DNA of 64,000 nucleotides from JABDMH01 sp965223165 (GTDB lineage Bacteria; Bacteroidota; Bacteroidia; Chitinophagales; Saprospiraceae), in contig CBDCVQ010000018.1 in the NCBI GenBank assembly GCA_965223165.1, positions 434,001 through 498,000 of the forward strand. The letters run 5' to 3'. Made by a program: the position numbers and the translations under genes. The notes under the pieces were generated by a model. It ran no database searches. It was given only the letters and a program-made list of their open reading frames with translations, and was not told where the DNA came from. Position 1 is the stretch's first letter. Each line of letters begins with the position of its first letter. Below, one piece after another: positions 43,098-52,406 of the stretch.

Positions 43098-44207
43098 ATG
43101 TCGATGAGACGAAGAACCTTCGTCCAGTCTCTGTTTTCGTTGGGTAGCGGCACCTTGTTGTCACCCCTCCACCTGAAGTTTCCCCGCCGCGAAGCACTTA
43201 CCTGGCACAACGTCGAGGATTGGGGTATAGAGGGCCAGGGTTGGTCCGATACGGCCCGATATTATGACCGCTTGCCAGCCAAGGCAGAAGGCGTCGTCTC
43301 AGAGGCGGTATGGAACCTATCTCGGCACTCCGCCGGCATGTCGACAAGGTTTATGACCGATGCGACCGAAGTGTGGGTCAAATACACGCTCTTATCCGAT
43401 CGCCTGGCTATGCCCCACATGCCCGCCACGGGTGTCAGTGGTGTCGACCTTTATGCAGAGGACGCGCAAGGCGTACCCCGCTGGGTCAGCGTGGCCAGGC
43501 CGACCAAAACCACCTTTGAGAAGAGTCTTGTGGACGGTTTGTTGTCCGGCACAAAGAAGTTCACCGTATATCTACCCCTGTACAACGGCGTAGAAACGCT
43601 GTCTATCGGAGTAGCAGAGTCAGCGACGTTTACGCCCGTCGCGCCGCGATCAGCCAAGCCAATCCTCTTCTACGGCACCTCGATCATGCACGGGGCCTGT
43701 GCTTCGCGGCCCGGTATGGCTATCCCCAGTATCTTGTCGCGCCGGCTGAACCAACCCTGCATCAACTTGGGTTTCTCTGGCAACGGTCGTATGCAACCCG
43801 AAGTGGTGGATCTGCTTGGAGAGCTGGAGCCTAGTCTGTATGCTATAGACTGTCTGCCCAACATGAACGCCGAGATGGTTCTTGAGCGAGCCCTCCCTCT
43901 AGTCGAGTCCCTGCGGGCTGCGCATTCAGAGACGCCGATCTTGCTGGTGGAGGACCGACTGAACACCAACGCCGTCTTTCGTCCCAGCCGAGCGGCCCAT
44001 CATCAGTCCAATCGTCAGGCACTAAGGGCCGTCAGGCAACAAATCCGGAACAAAGGCATCTCCAAGGTACATTACCTGGCTGGTGTGGATCTGCTGGGCC
44101 ATGATGGAGAAGGCGCTACCGATGGTTCTCATCCCAGCGATCTGGGCATGATGCGCTATGCCGACGCCTACGAACCGGCGATCCGAAATATCCTAGGCCT
44201 CTATTGA
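43098..44207 (+). CDS. SGNH/GDSL hydrolase with SsfX3-type N-domain, exported
   Basis: A 369-residue esterase-type protein. Tat-like leader MRRRTFVQSLFSLGSG (the start may be the second ATG, two codons in). Residues about 35-175 form a beta-sandwich resembling the N-domain of SsfX3-like esterases. The SGNH blocks follow: Ser in 'ILFYGTSIMHGACASRPG', Gly in 'NLGFSGNGRM', Asn in 'AIDCLPNMNAE' and the Asp-His pair in 'DGSHPSDLGMMRYAD'. The triad is complete. It probably deacylates a sugar or glycan outside the cytoplasm, in keeping with the surrounding oxidoreductases. Confidence 0.88.
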   Translation: MSMRRRTFVQSLFSLGSGTLLSPLHLKFPRREALTWHNVEDWGIEGQGWSDTARYYDRLPAKAEGVVSEAVWNLSRHSAGMSTRFMTDATEVWVKYTLLSDRLAMPHMPATGVSGVDLYAEDAQGVPRWVSVARPTKTTFEKSLVDGLLSGTKKFTVYLPLYNGVETLSIGVAESATFTPVAPRSAKPILFYGTSIMHGACASRPGMAIPSILSRRLNQPCINLGFSGNGRMQPEVVDLLGELEPSLYAIDCLPNMNAEMVLERALPLVESLRAAHSETPILLVEDRLNTNAVFRPSRAAHHQSNRQALRAVRQQIRNKGISKVHYLAGVDLLGHDGEGATDGSHPSDLGMMRYADAYEPAIRNILGLY

Positions 44208-44243
44208 GCTCAAGTAAGTCTTGTTACCCTGTAAATATCAATC

Positions 44244-45344
44244 ATGATGAATGATCGCAGAAGATTTCTAAAAAATACAGCACTTAGTCTAGGCGCTATC
44301 ACGATGCCTGGTCTACTCGTCAACACCGCCTGTCAGGAAGGTACCAATAAAGACGAGAAGAATTTGGGCATCGCCTTGGTTGGCCTGGGCAACTACTCCG
44401 AAAACCACCTTGCCCCAGCCCTCCTCGAGACCGAGTTTTGCCATCTGGCTGGAGTGGTCACAGGCACGCCGTCCAAAGAGAAGAAGTGGGCTGACAAATA
44501 TGGACTGGCTGCAACCCACATCTACAATTACAAGAACTTTGATGACTTAGCAGATAACGAAGACATTGACATCGTTTATGTCGTACTACCCAATGCCATG
44601 CACGCGGAGTTTTCCATCCGAGCTGCACAGGCTGGCAAACATGTCATCTGCGAAAAGCCCATGGCAATCTCCGTGGCCGAGTGTCAAGCGATCATCGATG
44701 CCTGTGACCAGGCCAACGTCAAACTGCAGATCGGATATCGTCTACTTTACGAGCCCAACACCATCCAGGTCTATGACTATGCACACAACCAAAAGATGGG
44801 GGCCATCCGGTCCATCGAGAGCAGCAATGCCTTTTACGCCTCTGACAACAGTACCAACTGGCGCTTTGATGACGCGCTGTCGGGCGGGGGCCCGCTGATG
44901 GATATGGGTGTGTACAACGTGCACGGCGTGCGCAATACCATGAATGCGGAGCCAGTGGCAGTCACGGCCCAGTCCTACAATGTCCGCGAGCGATTTAAGA
45001 CGATCGAGGAGACCATCTACTGGCAGATGGAGTTTGCCTCCGGTCTAATCGCCAACTGCATGACCAGCTATTCTGCTCGCACAAGCAACTTAATCATCCA
45101 CGCCGATCAAGGCAAATTTGGACTTGAACCTGCCTATGGCTACGGCCCTATTCAATCCTTCGCCAAGGGAGAAAACATCAGTGCAGATCACACGAATCAC
45201 CAAGCCGTACAGATGGATGCCTTTGCTCGCCACATACTGGACGACACGGATGTCATCGCCTCGGGACAACAGGGCCTCCTCGATATGAAGGTGATCGAAG
45301 CCATCTACAAAGCCGCAGAGACAGGGACACGTGTGGAAGTGTAG
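44244..45344 (+). CDS. Exported Gfo/Idh/MocA oxidoreductase (glucose-fructose oxidoreductase-like)
   Basis: A 366-residue protein. It has a Tat motif in MMNDRRRFLKNTALSLGA and a lipobox-like 'LLVNTACQEG', so it may be a Tat-exported lipoprotein. The Rossmann part begins 'LGIALVGLGNYSENHLAPAL', the family Lys lies in 'GKHVICEKPMAISVAECQ', and 'KLQIGYRLLYEPNTIQVY' starts the second half, closer to glucose-fructose oxidoreductase than the paralogue at 40700. It lies 36 bases after the SGNH gene. Short degenerate repeats begin at the base after its stop codon. Confidence 0.9.
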   Translation: MMNDRRRFLKNTALSLGAITMPGLLVNTACQEGTNKDEKNLGIALVGLGNYSENHLAPALLETEFCHLAGVVTGTPSKEKKWADKYGLAATHIYNYKNFDDLADNEDIDIVYVVLPNAMHAEFSIRAAQAGKHVICEKPMAISVAECQAIIDACDQANVKLQIGYRLLYEPNTIQVYDYAHNQKMGAIRSIESSNAFYASDNSTNWRFDDALSGGGPLMDMGVYNVHGVRNTMNAEPVAVTAQSYNVRERFKTIEETIYWQMEFASGLIANCMTSYSARTSNLIIHADQGKFGLEPAYGYGPIQSFAKGENISADHTNHQAVQMDAFARHILDDTDVIASGQQGLLDMKVIEAIYKAAETGTRVEV

Positions 45345-45515
45345 AGCAGTGAACAATCGTCAATGAGCAGTGAACAATTAGCAGTGAACAGTGACCAATT
45401 AGCAGTGAGCAGTGACCAATTGCCATTGATATTAATATCGCCATTGAAATTGTCATTGCTATTGCTATTGATATTGTCATTGTCATTGCCATTGATATCG
45501 CCATTGATATCGCCC
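45345..45515. repeat. Two abutting degenerate repeat arrays
   Basis: The first array (about 45345-45420) has three to four units of a 20-base type, AATTAGCAGTGAACAGTGACC and variants. The second (about 45420-45515) has hexanucleotides ATTGCC/ATTGAT/ATTGTC/ATTAAT. The first unit starts immediately after the TAG of the oxidoreductase gene. The 60 bases after it have no visible feature other than the DUF1761 start context. Confidence 0.85.
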
Positions 45516-45576
45516 AGGTAAATTTTTTCCTATCAGGAGCCAGCTGGATCTTCGACATTGGGGTCAAAACAGCGAG

Positions 45577-45984
45577 ATGGAGGAGTTATACATCAATCAC
45601 CTGGCGGTGCTGGTCTGTGCCTTGTTTAATATGATATTGGGAGCGATATGGTATTCGCCAGCACTATTCTATGAGTCCTGGAAGCGCCAGAACCAACTTA
45701 GCGACGAAGATTTGGCCAAAGCCAATATGGCCAAGATGTACGGGATCGCTTTTGCTTTGGCGTATCTGATGTCCTATAATCTAGCCTTCTTTTTAGGCGA
45801 TGCCGAGACGACCTGGTCCTGGGGCCTGACGGCAGGGTTTCTGGCCGGCTTCGGATGGGCGGCAGCGATTTTCACCGTCATTGCACTTTTTGAGCAGAAG
45901 TCGTGGAAATACATCCTTATAAACGGAGGCTATATCGTGATTTATTTCAGCGTCATTGGAGCAATCCTGGGAGCATGGAGATAG
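45577..45984 (+). CDS. DUF1761 membrane protein
   Basis: A 135-residue inner-membrane protein with four hydrophobic helices. 'INHLAVLVCALFNMILGAIW', then 'YSPALFYESWKR', is the DUF1761 signature, followed by 'MAKMYGIAFALAYLMSYNLA' and 'GFLAGFGWAAAIFTVIALFE'. The function of the family is unknown. Its stop codon overlaps the start of the next gene by ten bases, so the two are translated together. Confidence 0.85.
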   Translation: MEELYINHLAVLVCALFNMILGAIWYSPALFYESWKRQNQLSDEDLAKANMAKMYGIAFALAYLMSYNLAFFLGDAETTWSWGLTAGFLAGFGWAAAIFTVIALFEQKSWKYILINGGYIVIYFSVIGAILGAWR

Positions 45985-46949
45985 TTTCAAGGGCCCTACC
46001 GATGTACAGATGGTTGGTGGCCGGCACCATGGCGATCCTTCTGATCCGATGTGTCGACCGGGCGGAGGAACGGGCGAATTTTATCATCGCCTACAATGTC
46101 GCGATGGACGATGAGCAATCTGACTACGATATTTGGACGGTGGATCCGGTCACCCGGGTGCACAGCAATATCACCAATCATCCGGATGTCGCCTGGACTT
46201 ACTTGGCCATAGATAATAAGATTTTGTTTCTCAGCGACCGGGATACATGCACGCGATGCTTTCGTCTCTACGAGATGCATGCCGATGGGTCAGGGGTCCG
46301 CAAGGTCTCAAACCTGCTGCTCCGAGATAGTTGGATGTCTGCCCGGGCCCAAGGAAGAGAACTGATCGTCGCACCGAGCAGCACCATCGATACCGCTTTT
46401 CACATTCTGCGTAGAAGGGATGGTCAATTCATTGGCCGGGTCGAGCCGCCACTACCCTATTGCAACGACCCCGTCTTCTCACCCGGTGGTCAGCAGATTG
46501 TCTTTCGGGGAGGCAAGGCCAAATCCAAGCGAGAGCAGGACTTTGATGAGGCGCTCTACAGCATTAGGAGCGATGGTACAAATTTGATTCGCTTGACGCA
46601 CGAGCTTTCAGAGGACGAAAGCACTCCGTGGTACGCATACCGAGCCGGCGCCCCACGGTGGCATCCCGCGGACAACTATATCTCATACCAGAGCTTCCGG
46701 GATGGCAAGTATAGCTTGTTTGGAGTGACGCCCCACGGCAACTCCATCGGACGACTGACTGACTTGCCTCAGCAAGAAGGCTGGCATGACTGGAGCAAGG
46801 ACGGTCGCTGGTTGGCGGTGGAGGTCTTCGACCCCGACCAGTCGCAGTTTCATATCGGGTTGATGGACTGGCGGACCAAGGACTGGCAGATCCTCACCGA
46901 CACCGCTTTCCGGTACCAACAGGCACCCGTTTTTGTCTACGACCAGTAA
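45975..46949 (+). CDS. PD40/TolB-like beta-propeller protein
   Basis: A protein of about 324 residues. The start is placed at 45975 (MEIVSRALPMYRWLVAG) just inside the DUF1761 gene; an ATG at 46002 is equally possible and gives a cleaner hydrophobic signal (MYRWLVAGTMAILLI). Repeats of the PD40 type occur: 'YDIWTVDPVTRVHSNITNHP', 'RLYEMHADGSGVRKVSNLL', 'ALYSIRSDGTNLIRLTHELS', 'SLFGVTPHGNSIGRLTDLP'. It resembles the TolB C-terminal propeller, without TolB's N-domain. It is convergent with the outer-membrane protein gene at 46995 (45-base gap). The role is unknown; protein-protein scaffolding is typical of the fold. Confidence 0.82.
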   Translation: MEIVSRALPMYRWLVAGTMAILLIRCVDRAEERANFIIAYNVAMDDEQSDYDIWTVDPVTRVHSNITNHPDVAWTYLAIDNKILFLSDRDTCTRCFRLYEMHADGSGVRKVSNLLLRDSWMSARAQGRELIVAPSSTIDTAFHILRRRDGQFIGRVEPPLPYCNDPVFSPGGQQIVFRGGKAKSKREQDFDEALYSIRSDGTNLIRLTHELSEDESTPWYAYRAGAPRWHPADNYISYQSFRDGKYSLFGVTPHGNSIGRLTDLPQQEGWHDWSKDGRWLAVEVFDPDQSQFHIGLMDWRTKDWQILTDTAFRYQQAPVFVYDQ

Positions 46950-46994
46950 AAATGGCCTGACGGCAGCAAGAAAATCAGGGCACAGGCATGACTG

Positions 46995-47702
46995 CTATAG
47001 CAGACGCGTGTCCTTGCAGTTCTTTCGAGTGATATTTCGATTGATAAACATGTAAGCCAGTGAGACACCAAAAAACTTGGATTTTGCGACGGTACCGTCG
47101 GCTCGTTGGCCCAGCTCCCTTCTCCCAAACTGGGCATGCAGCTCCAATTGAAAGTTCCAGACATGCACTCCGGCCAGCAGATCTAGACCATAGTCCAGCT
47201 GAGCCAGGTCCGGACCCAGCACCCAATAATCCTCCGTGGAGGTCAGGCCTTCGATCTGCTGATCAAAGAAGTAGGCACCAAAGAGGCCGCCTCCGAGGTA
47301 TCCGTGGACAAAGTCCGACCCCGCTTTGAAGATCAGCGGATCCAGGGCAAATTTCACCGTTTGCAAATCAATGGTGACGGGCACCGTACCCGCCTCTAGG
47401 TCTACCCATTCGTTTGCTCCTAGCTGAGCATAGGCCACATAGATATTGCCCTTGGCCCAATCCGTGCGATAAAATTCATTCTTGATGCCTACTTCAAAAC
47501 CATCATAGTACCGGGCCTGTGCCGGACTTGTCGATAGAGCCCGCTGGCCCAAGTCAGACTTTATCACACCACCGTATACACCAAATGCACCGGCCTCCGG
47601 CGACATGATGAACTGTGCCTCTGCATTCAAATAGCCGACAAAAGCAAGAAGTAGCGAGAAAACGAGAAGTCTTGGGGTCCGATCCAATGGTCTTACCATC
47701 AT
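46995..47702 (-). CDS. Predicted outer-membrane beta-barrel protein
   Basis: A 235-residue exported protein with signal MMVRPLDRTPRLLVFSLLLA ending at AEA; the second Met may be the real start. The mature part alternates aromatic and polar residues typical of an 8-10-strand barrel ('YYDGFEVGIKNEFYR', 'NIYVAYAQLGANEW', 'FQLELHAQFG', 'FFGVSLAYMFINR'). No specific family could be named. The 284-base gap upstream (47703-47986) is shared with the T9SS gene and contains a six-base stem with a T7 loop, ATCGACTTTTTTTGTCGAT, at 47935-47953. Confidence 0.7.
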   Translation of the reverse strand: MMVRPLDRTPRLLVFSLLLAFVGYLNAEAQFIMSPEAGAFGVYGGVIKSDLGQRALSTSPAQARYYDGFEVGIKNEFYRTDWAKGNIYVAYAQLGANEWVDLEAGTVPVTIDLQTVKFALDPLIFKAGSDFVHGYLGGGLFGAYFFDQQIEGLTSTEDYWVLGPDLAQLDYGLDLLAGVHVWNFQLELHAQFGRRELGQRADGTVAKSKFFGVSLAYMFINRNITRKNCKDTRLL

Positions 47703-47986
47703 ACGTCAAACTAAATTTAGGGGGACAGATCGGAACCTGCAAAAAGCTGCAAAATTTATGCCACAGATAGGCCCGAAGAAAACAAAACTGACGGTGCCTG
47801 GGAGGGCTCAGTCTTTGGTCATTGGCCCTAGCAAATTCCGCTCGTCCCTGCGGCCCACGTTTTGGTCATAGAAAGGTCATGATCACCTGAGATAGTTGTT
47901 AAGATCAGGCGGTCCAGCCCTTTTTGTCATCCATATCGACTTTTTTTGTCGATCTTATGGCGTCACTAGCTAAAAAACAATCTACG

Positions 47987-49030
47987 ATGCTAAAGATTAG
48001 ATACTTCCTGCTCCCCCTTGTACTGAGTCTGGCGCTGTCTCATGCGCTGGGCCAAGAGAGAGCGGATCAGATCAGTGTAAAGCAGATCAGTCAACCGACC
48101 ACTAGTACTAGTCTCTCCAAGGACACGAGAAGGTCAGCCGTGCCGACGCCGGTCCTTTACCCCACGGCCGATGACACTTGCAGTGCAACCGTCGAAATCC
48201 GTTTCTTGACCGATTTTTGGGGCACGATATCGGGTATGAATGCCTTTGGCGACGAAGAAAAGGCACAGCGCCTGGAGTTTACAGGTACCGCCCCCTACCA
48301 TGTCATCAGCACCATCGCCTTTTTTGCCATCGCTACTCCGGTGGGTGATGGAGACATCGTCATGCATGTATATGATGTGGATGCGGCGACCGGTGGCCCT
48401 GGCGCGCTGATTAGCACGACGCAACCCATGAAGGTTAGTGAGTTGGCCCTGTCCAGTGACACCAGCTTTAACGCCACCCCATTTCTCTTTGAGGGCGAAC
48501 GCAGTGGCGATGTCCCCGGCACCCAGTTTTTCGTCAGTGTAGACTTTAAGGATGCCTATGCCAAGAACGATACCGTCTCCGTATGGCAGACGGTACTCGA
48601 CTGTGGTGATGGCAGCGATTCGTGGGAAAATTTTGCCTCATCCAAGAGGCTGCTGCCGTGGGTCCCCGTCAACGACTCCACTTCCTGGCGTGTGAATATT
48701 GACTTTATCATGGCTGCGATCGTGGATTTTGATGATCCCACCAGCACCGACGAGTATATTGCTAGCAGTGGACTACGCATCTATCCGGCTTCACCCAACC
48801 CGGCCCGAGATCAGGTACAGCTCAACTTTGAACTTGACCGCACTCGCGAGGTCGATATTGAGATCTACGATGTGCAAGGGAGATATTTGCAAGCATTCAG
48901 GAGAGGAGTGATGCCAGCAGGAAAACATCAGCACCTCGTAGACGTGCACCATTTGAGCGGCGGCTCCTACTACTATCGAATTGCGAGCGAGAATGCACAA
49001 ATCATGAGTCGATTTCTCGTGCAGCGATAG
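47987..49030 (+). CDS. T9SS type A sorting-domain protein
   Basis: A 347-residue secreted protein. The ATG at 47987 starts a signal peptide, MLKIRYFLLPLVLSLALSHA. The middle (about residues 60-255) is a beta-rich domain of unknown family with two Cys ('DDTCSATVEIRF', 'VLDCGDGSDSW'). The C-terminal 85 residues are a classic T9SS type A tail: 'LRIYPASPNPARDQVQLNFE', 'VDIEIYDVQGRYLQAF', 'SGGSYYYRI' and 'SRFLVQR'. It will be exported by the Por system and anchored or released. The passenger domain is not recognised. Confidence 0.88.
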   Translation: MLKIRYFLLPLVLSLALSHALGQERADQISVKQISQPTTSTSLSKDTRRSAVPTPVLYPTADDTCSATVEIRFLTDFWGTISGMNAFGDEEKAQRLEFTGTAPYHVISTIAFFAIATPVGDGDIVMHVYDVDAATGGPGALISTTQPMKVSELALSSDTSFNATPFLFEGERSGDVPGTQFFVSVDFKDAYAKNDTVSVWQTVLDCGDGSDSWENFASSKRLLPWVPVNDSTSWRVNIDFIMAAIVDFDDPTSTDEYIASSGLRIYPASPNPARDQVQLNFELDRTREVDIEIYDVQGRYLQAFRRGVMPAGKHQHLVDVHHLSGGSYYYRIASENAQIMSRFLVQR

Positions 49031-49134
49031 CGCAGGTACCGCGCCTCTGGACGATGTAGCCTTTGCCGCATGTGCTGGCATAACACAAATAGAATCTGCT
49101 CCGTTATACTCTGGACAGCCTAAACGAGCACCGG

Positions 49135-50520
49135 ATGACCTATGAAAACTCGGAGACCTTGGCCCTAGGTGGCTGGCGGTACCGCAATTGCCTTTTTCTC
49201 TTTCTCTTGACCTTATTGGCCTGCGACAGTGTCCCGGCCGGATTGCACTGGCCCCTGCATGAGACGAGTCCGCGTGACCGCTATATCGAAGCCTTGCATC
49301 GGGCCCAACTGGCCAAGACCCAGGTCTTTCGGGCATGGGAAGCGGCGGGCAAAACGGTGCTCTTGCAAAAGGTCGAACCCACCCTGCCCCATCGAGAAAA
49401 GCTCTTTTTCTCCGATCAAAAACCCCATGCCGGTGGCTTTCGGCTCAGCCTAGAAGAGGGGCAAAAGCTAGAAATCGCCCTCGATACCGAGCCCAAAGCC
49501 GTTCAGGTGTTTCTCGATCTATTTCGCATCACCGGTCCAGTCCGGTCGGATACCGTGCGCTTAAACAGCTGGGTCGATATCGTCGATTATGCCAAGTGGT
49601 CCGGAGACACGCTGTCCTACGAAGTGACCGAAACCGGTCAATACCTTGTGAGACTACAGCCGGAGCTCCTGGCGGAGTGCGAATCAACCATTGACATCAC
49701 AGTGTCGCCCACGTATGCTTTCCCGGTCGAGGGCAAAGACAATCAAGCCATATGGAGCTTCTTTGGCGATCCGAGGGATGGAGGTCGACGTAAGCACAAG
49801 GGCATTGATATTTTCGCCAAGCGTGGCACCCCTATTGTGGCTATCAGTCCCGGGTGGGTATCTCGCGTGCGAGAGGGCGGCTTGGGTGGAAAGTCCGTTT
49901 GGATACGAGATGAAGCGCGGGGCATACACCAGTACTATGCGCATCTGCATGAACAACTGGTGGAGGCAGGCACCTACGTCAATGTGGGAGACACGATAGG
50001 CACCGTGGGCAACACGGGTAATGCCCGTACCACGCCTTCTCACCTCCACTTTGGTCTGTATCGACGGGGACGAGGAGCGGTAGACCCCCTGCCCTTTGTC
50101 TTTCTCCGGGATGATCACCGTCCAAGGATACGGACCGACGAGGCCTGGCTTGGGCAGGTAGCCAGTATCCGCACCTCGACAGCCACCCTGAAAAACGGTC
50201 CGGGTCGCCGGCAAAAGAAGCTTCGCACGTTGGCCCGGCACCAGGTACTCCAAATCGAGGGGCTCTGCAGCGACCATGTGCGGGTCTCGCTGCCGGACGG
50301 AGAGACGGGTTATCTGGCGGCCTCACAGGTCCGCCCCATCGAAGGTCCACTTCGCACCGTCACCCTGGAGGAGGAGAGCACCATGTGGAGTCGTCCGGAT
50401 GCAGCCCGAATACCTCGGGACCGGGTTACGGCCGGTGCTAGAATCAGCGTATTGGGACTGTCTTCAGGCATGGCATTTGTACGAGGACCTTCGGGTCTGC
50501 ACGGCTGGATGAAGCTTTGA
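49135..50520 (+). CDS. M23-family peptidase lipoprotein with SH3-like domain
   Basis: A 461-residue lipoprotein (lipobox LTLLAC near residue 30). The first part (to about 200) is a beta region of pre-peptidase type ('FRLSLEEGQKLEIALDTE', 'SYEVTETGQYLVRLQ'). The LytM/M23 zinc peptidase follows: 'RRKHKGIDIFAKRGTPI' (H and D ligands), 'YYAHLHEQL' and 'SHLHFGLY' (HxH). All four functional positions are present. Two SH3-like segments close the protein ('VASIRTSTATLKNGPGRRQK' to 'GETGYLAASQV', and a second to 'GLHGWMKL'). It probably cleaves peptidoglycan cross-links. The sulfatase gene follows 111 bases later. Confidence 0.9.
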   Translation: MTYENSETLALGGWRYRNCLFLFLLTLLACDSVPAGLHWPLHETSPRDRYIEALHRAQLAKTQVFRAWEAAGKTVLLQKVEPTLPHREKLFFSDQKPHAGGFRLSLEEGQKLEIALDTEPKAVQVFLDLFRITGPVRSDTVRLNSWVDIVDYAKWSGDTLSYEVTETGQYLVRLQPELLAECESTIDITVSPTYAFPVEGKDNQAIWSFFGDPRDGGRRKHKGIDIFAKRGTPIVAISPGWVSRVREGGLGGKSVWIRDEARGIHQYYAHLHEQLVEAGTYVNVGDTIGTVGNTGNARTTPSHLHFGLYRRGRGAVDPLPFVFLRDDHRPRIRTDEAWLGQVASIRTSTATLKNGPGRRQKKLRTLARHQVLQIEGLCSDHVRVSLPDGETGYLAASQVRPIEGPLRTVTLEEESTMWSRPDAARIPRDRVTAGARISVLGLSSGMAFVRGPSGLHGWMKL

Positions 50521-50631
50521 AAGTAGTCTCCGGAGAAAAGTGGCCCATCTGTCACACGCTTCCCACCAGGTTGCCCCTTAGGCACATAATAAATGACGAC
50601 CTTGTGGGGTCGAGCCAAACCACAGCGAAGT

Positions 50632-52167
50632 ATGCTCTCCTCTTACCTGCGTTTCCCTTACCTGGTGCTGCTAGGCCTTCCATGGCTCGTTGCTTGCCAA
50701 TCGAGTGAGGAGCTCACGGATCATCCGAATGTCCTCTTCATCTCCATCGACGATCTCAACGATTGGGTCGCTCCGCTGGGTGGCCACCAGCAAGTAAAGA
50801 CCCCCCATCTGGAGGCCTTTGCCTCGCAAAGCGTCAATTTTAAGCGCAATTACTGCACCAGTCCCGGCTGCAATCCGTCCCGGTCCACCCTCATGACCGG
50901 CTACCATACCTATGCTTCGGGTATGTACTCCAACTACCAAGATTGGCGCAAAGTCGAAAAACTGGCCGAGGCACAAACGCTGGGAGAGTATTTTCGCGAC
51001 CACGGCTACTACTCGGCCGGGGCAGGTAAGATCTTCCACTACAGCCAAGTAGCACCCGAGTGCTGGGACGACTATTTTCCTTCGCAGGAAAAAAATATGC
51101 CCGACAACTACCTGCCACCCGGAGCGCCCGTCAATATGCCCCCCTTCCCGTACATGTATTCCGCTTTTGATTGGGCGCCTATTCCCATCACCAATGAGCA
51201 GACCGGCGACGGCCAGAGTGTACAATACATCACACAGCAGTTGGAAAAGGACCACGATCGACCTTTTTTCCTGGCTTGCGGCATCTATCGCCCTCACTTG
51301 CCCTGGTACGTGCCCCAGGCATATTTTGACCTGTATCCGCTAGACAGCATCGCGCTGCCGCTTGTCCGGGAAGATGATGCTGCTGACCTGGGTACGAGGG
51401 CCCGCGAACTGATCAGCCGCGGTGGCAATTATCACAAACATGTGGTAGCATCGGGGCAATGGAAGCAAGCCGTACAGGGCTACTTGGCCTCCATATCATT
51501 TGCCGATGCCATGGTCGGTCAGTTGCTTCAAACCTTGGACCAGAGCAAGTATGCCGACAATACCATCGTGGTCCTATGGTCCGACCACGGCTGGCAACTG
51601 GGCGAGAAAGAGCACTGGCGCAAATTTGCTCTGTGGGAAAATGTGATCCGCACGGTACTGATGATCAAGTCTCCTCCAGGTATTCGCTCCCTGCCCCAAG
51701 GATCGCTGGGCGGAACAGAGGTGCGAAGTCTTACTTCCCTGCTGGACATCTATCCGACATTGGTCGACCTCTGCGGCCTGACCCCTCGCGCTGACTTGGA
51801 TGGAGAGAGCTTGGTGCCTTTGCTGAGGGACTCGTCCCATCGTACTCAGCGCAGCATCATTACCACCTATGATTTTGCAGACTACTCTGTCAGGGCTGGC
51901 CATTGGCACTACATCTCTTATGTCGATGGCAGTGAGGAATTGTATGATCTCCGTACCGACCCAGAGGAATGGACAAATCTGGCGAGTGACCATCGCTTTG
52001 ACCAGGTGCGAAGAGAAATGGCCTCCAGCCTACCCGTGGATGTAGTGCCGCTGGCGGAAGAAACCCTCATTCCTTTGATGGAACACCACATTCCCCCGGT
52101 CAAATCTCGTGAATATTACTTCAGCGCCGAGCGGAGAACTTGGCTCGAGCGATTTGAGACCCACTAG
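50632..52167 (+). CDS. Sulfatase lipoprotein (iduronate-2-sulfatase-like)
   Basis: A 511-residue exported sulfatase. The ATG at 50632 gives a lipoprotein signal, MLSSYLRFPYLVLLGLPWLV ending in ACQ (Cys22); the open frame reaches back to 50593. 'NVLFISIDDLNDWVAPLGGH' holds the metal Asp pair. The formylglycine site is the classical C-N-P-S-R with Cys80 ('SPGCNPSRSTLMTG'), 'GAGKIFHY' holds the conserved Lys and His, and 'IVVLWSDHGWQLGEK' the C-terminal metal pair. The overall pattern is the S1 iduronate-2-sulfatase-like group. The substrate is likely a sulfated glycan. Unlike the sulfatase at 27737, its active site is fully standard. Confidence 0.92.
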   Translation: MLSSYLRFPYLVLLGLPWLVACQSSEELTDHPNVLFISIDDLNDWVAPLGGHQQVKTPHLEAFASQSVNFKRNYCTSPGCNPSRSTLMTGYHTYASGMYSNYQDWRKVEKLAEAQTLGEYFRDHGYYSAGAGKIFHYSQVAPECWDDYFPSQEKNMPDNYLPPGAPVNMPPFPYMYSAFDWAPIPITNEQTGDGQSVQYITQQLEKDHDRPFFLACGIYRPHLPWYVPQAYFDLYPLDSIALPLVREDDAADLGTRARELISRGGNYHKHVVASGQWKQAVQGYLASISFADAMVGQLLQTLDQSKYADNTIVVLWSDHGWQLGEKEHWRKFALWENVIRTVLMIKSPPGIRSLPQGSLGGTEVRSLTSLLDIYPTLVDLCGLTPRADLDGESLVPLLRDSSHRTQRSIITTYDFADYSVRAGHWHYISYVDGSEELYDLRTDPEEWTNLASDHRFDQVRREMASSLPVDVVPLAEETLIPLMEHHIPPVKSREYYFSAERRTWLERFETH

Positions 52168-52339
52168 GGCAACACACGACGGCTAATAGAGCTTCGCATT
52201 AACATGCACCCTACAAATGTGCTTCAAACGAATGCAATAATTCCTGCAATCTGCTCCGTTCATCGGCCCGCCGACTGCCTCGATGAGTGGGAAGTCAGGC
52301 GCCTTCCAGGGAGATTACCCCTGATGATCTTTGGAGACC

Positions 52340-52375
52340 GAAAAAGCGGCGGAGTCAACTGCCGTTGCTCCGCCC
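52340..52375 (-). terminator. Rho-independent terminator of the TonB receptor gene
   Basis: On the minus strand GGCGGAG (52374-52368) pairs with CTCCGCC (52354-52348), with an inner CAAC/GTTG stem and a four-base loop. The stem is followed by GC and a run of five Ts (52345-52341). It lies 33 bases after the receptor's stop codon. The rest of the 239-base gap holds only a possible relic of a MITE end, TAGAGCTTCGCATTA, at 52187-52201. Confidence 0.75.
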
Positions 52376-52406
52376 CTCGCACTATATAAAAACTGATTCT
52401 TTAGAT

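Noticed and set aside
47935..47953. ATCGAC-T7-GTCGAT as a terminator
   Set aside because: The T-run is in the loop rather than after the stem, and no gene ends nearby on the plus strand.
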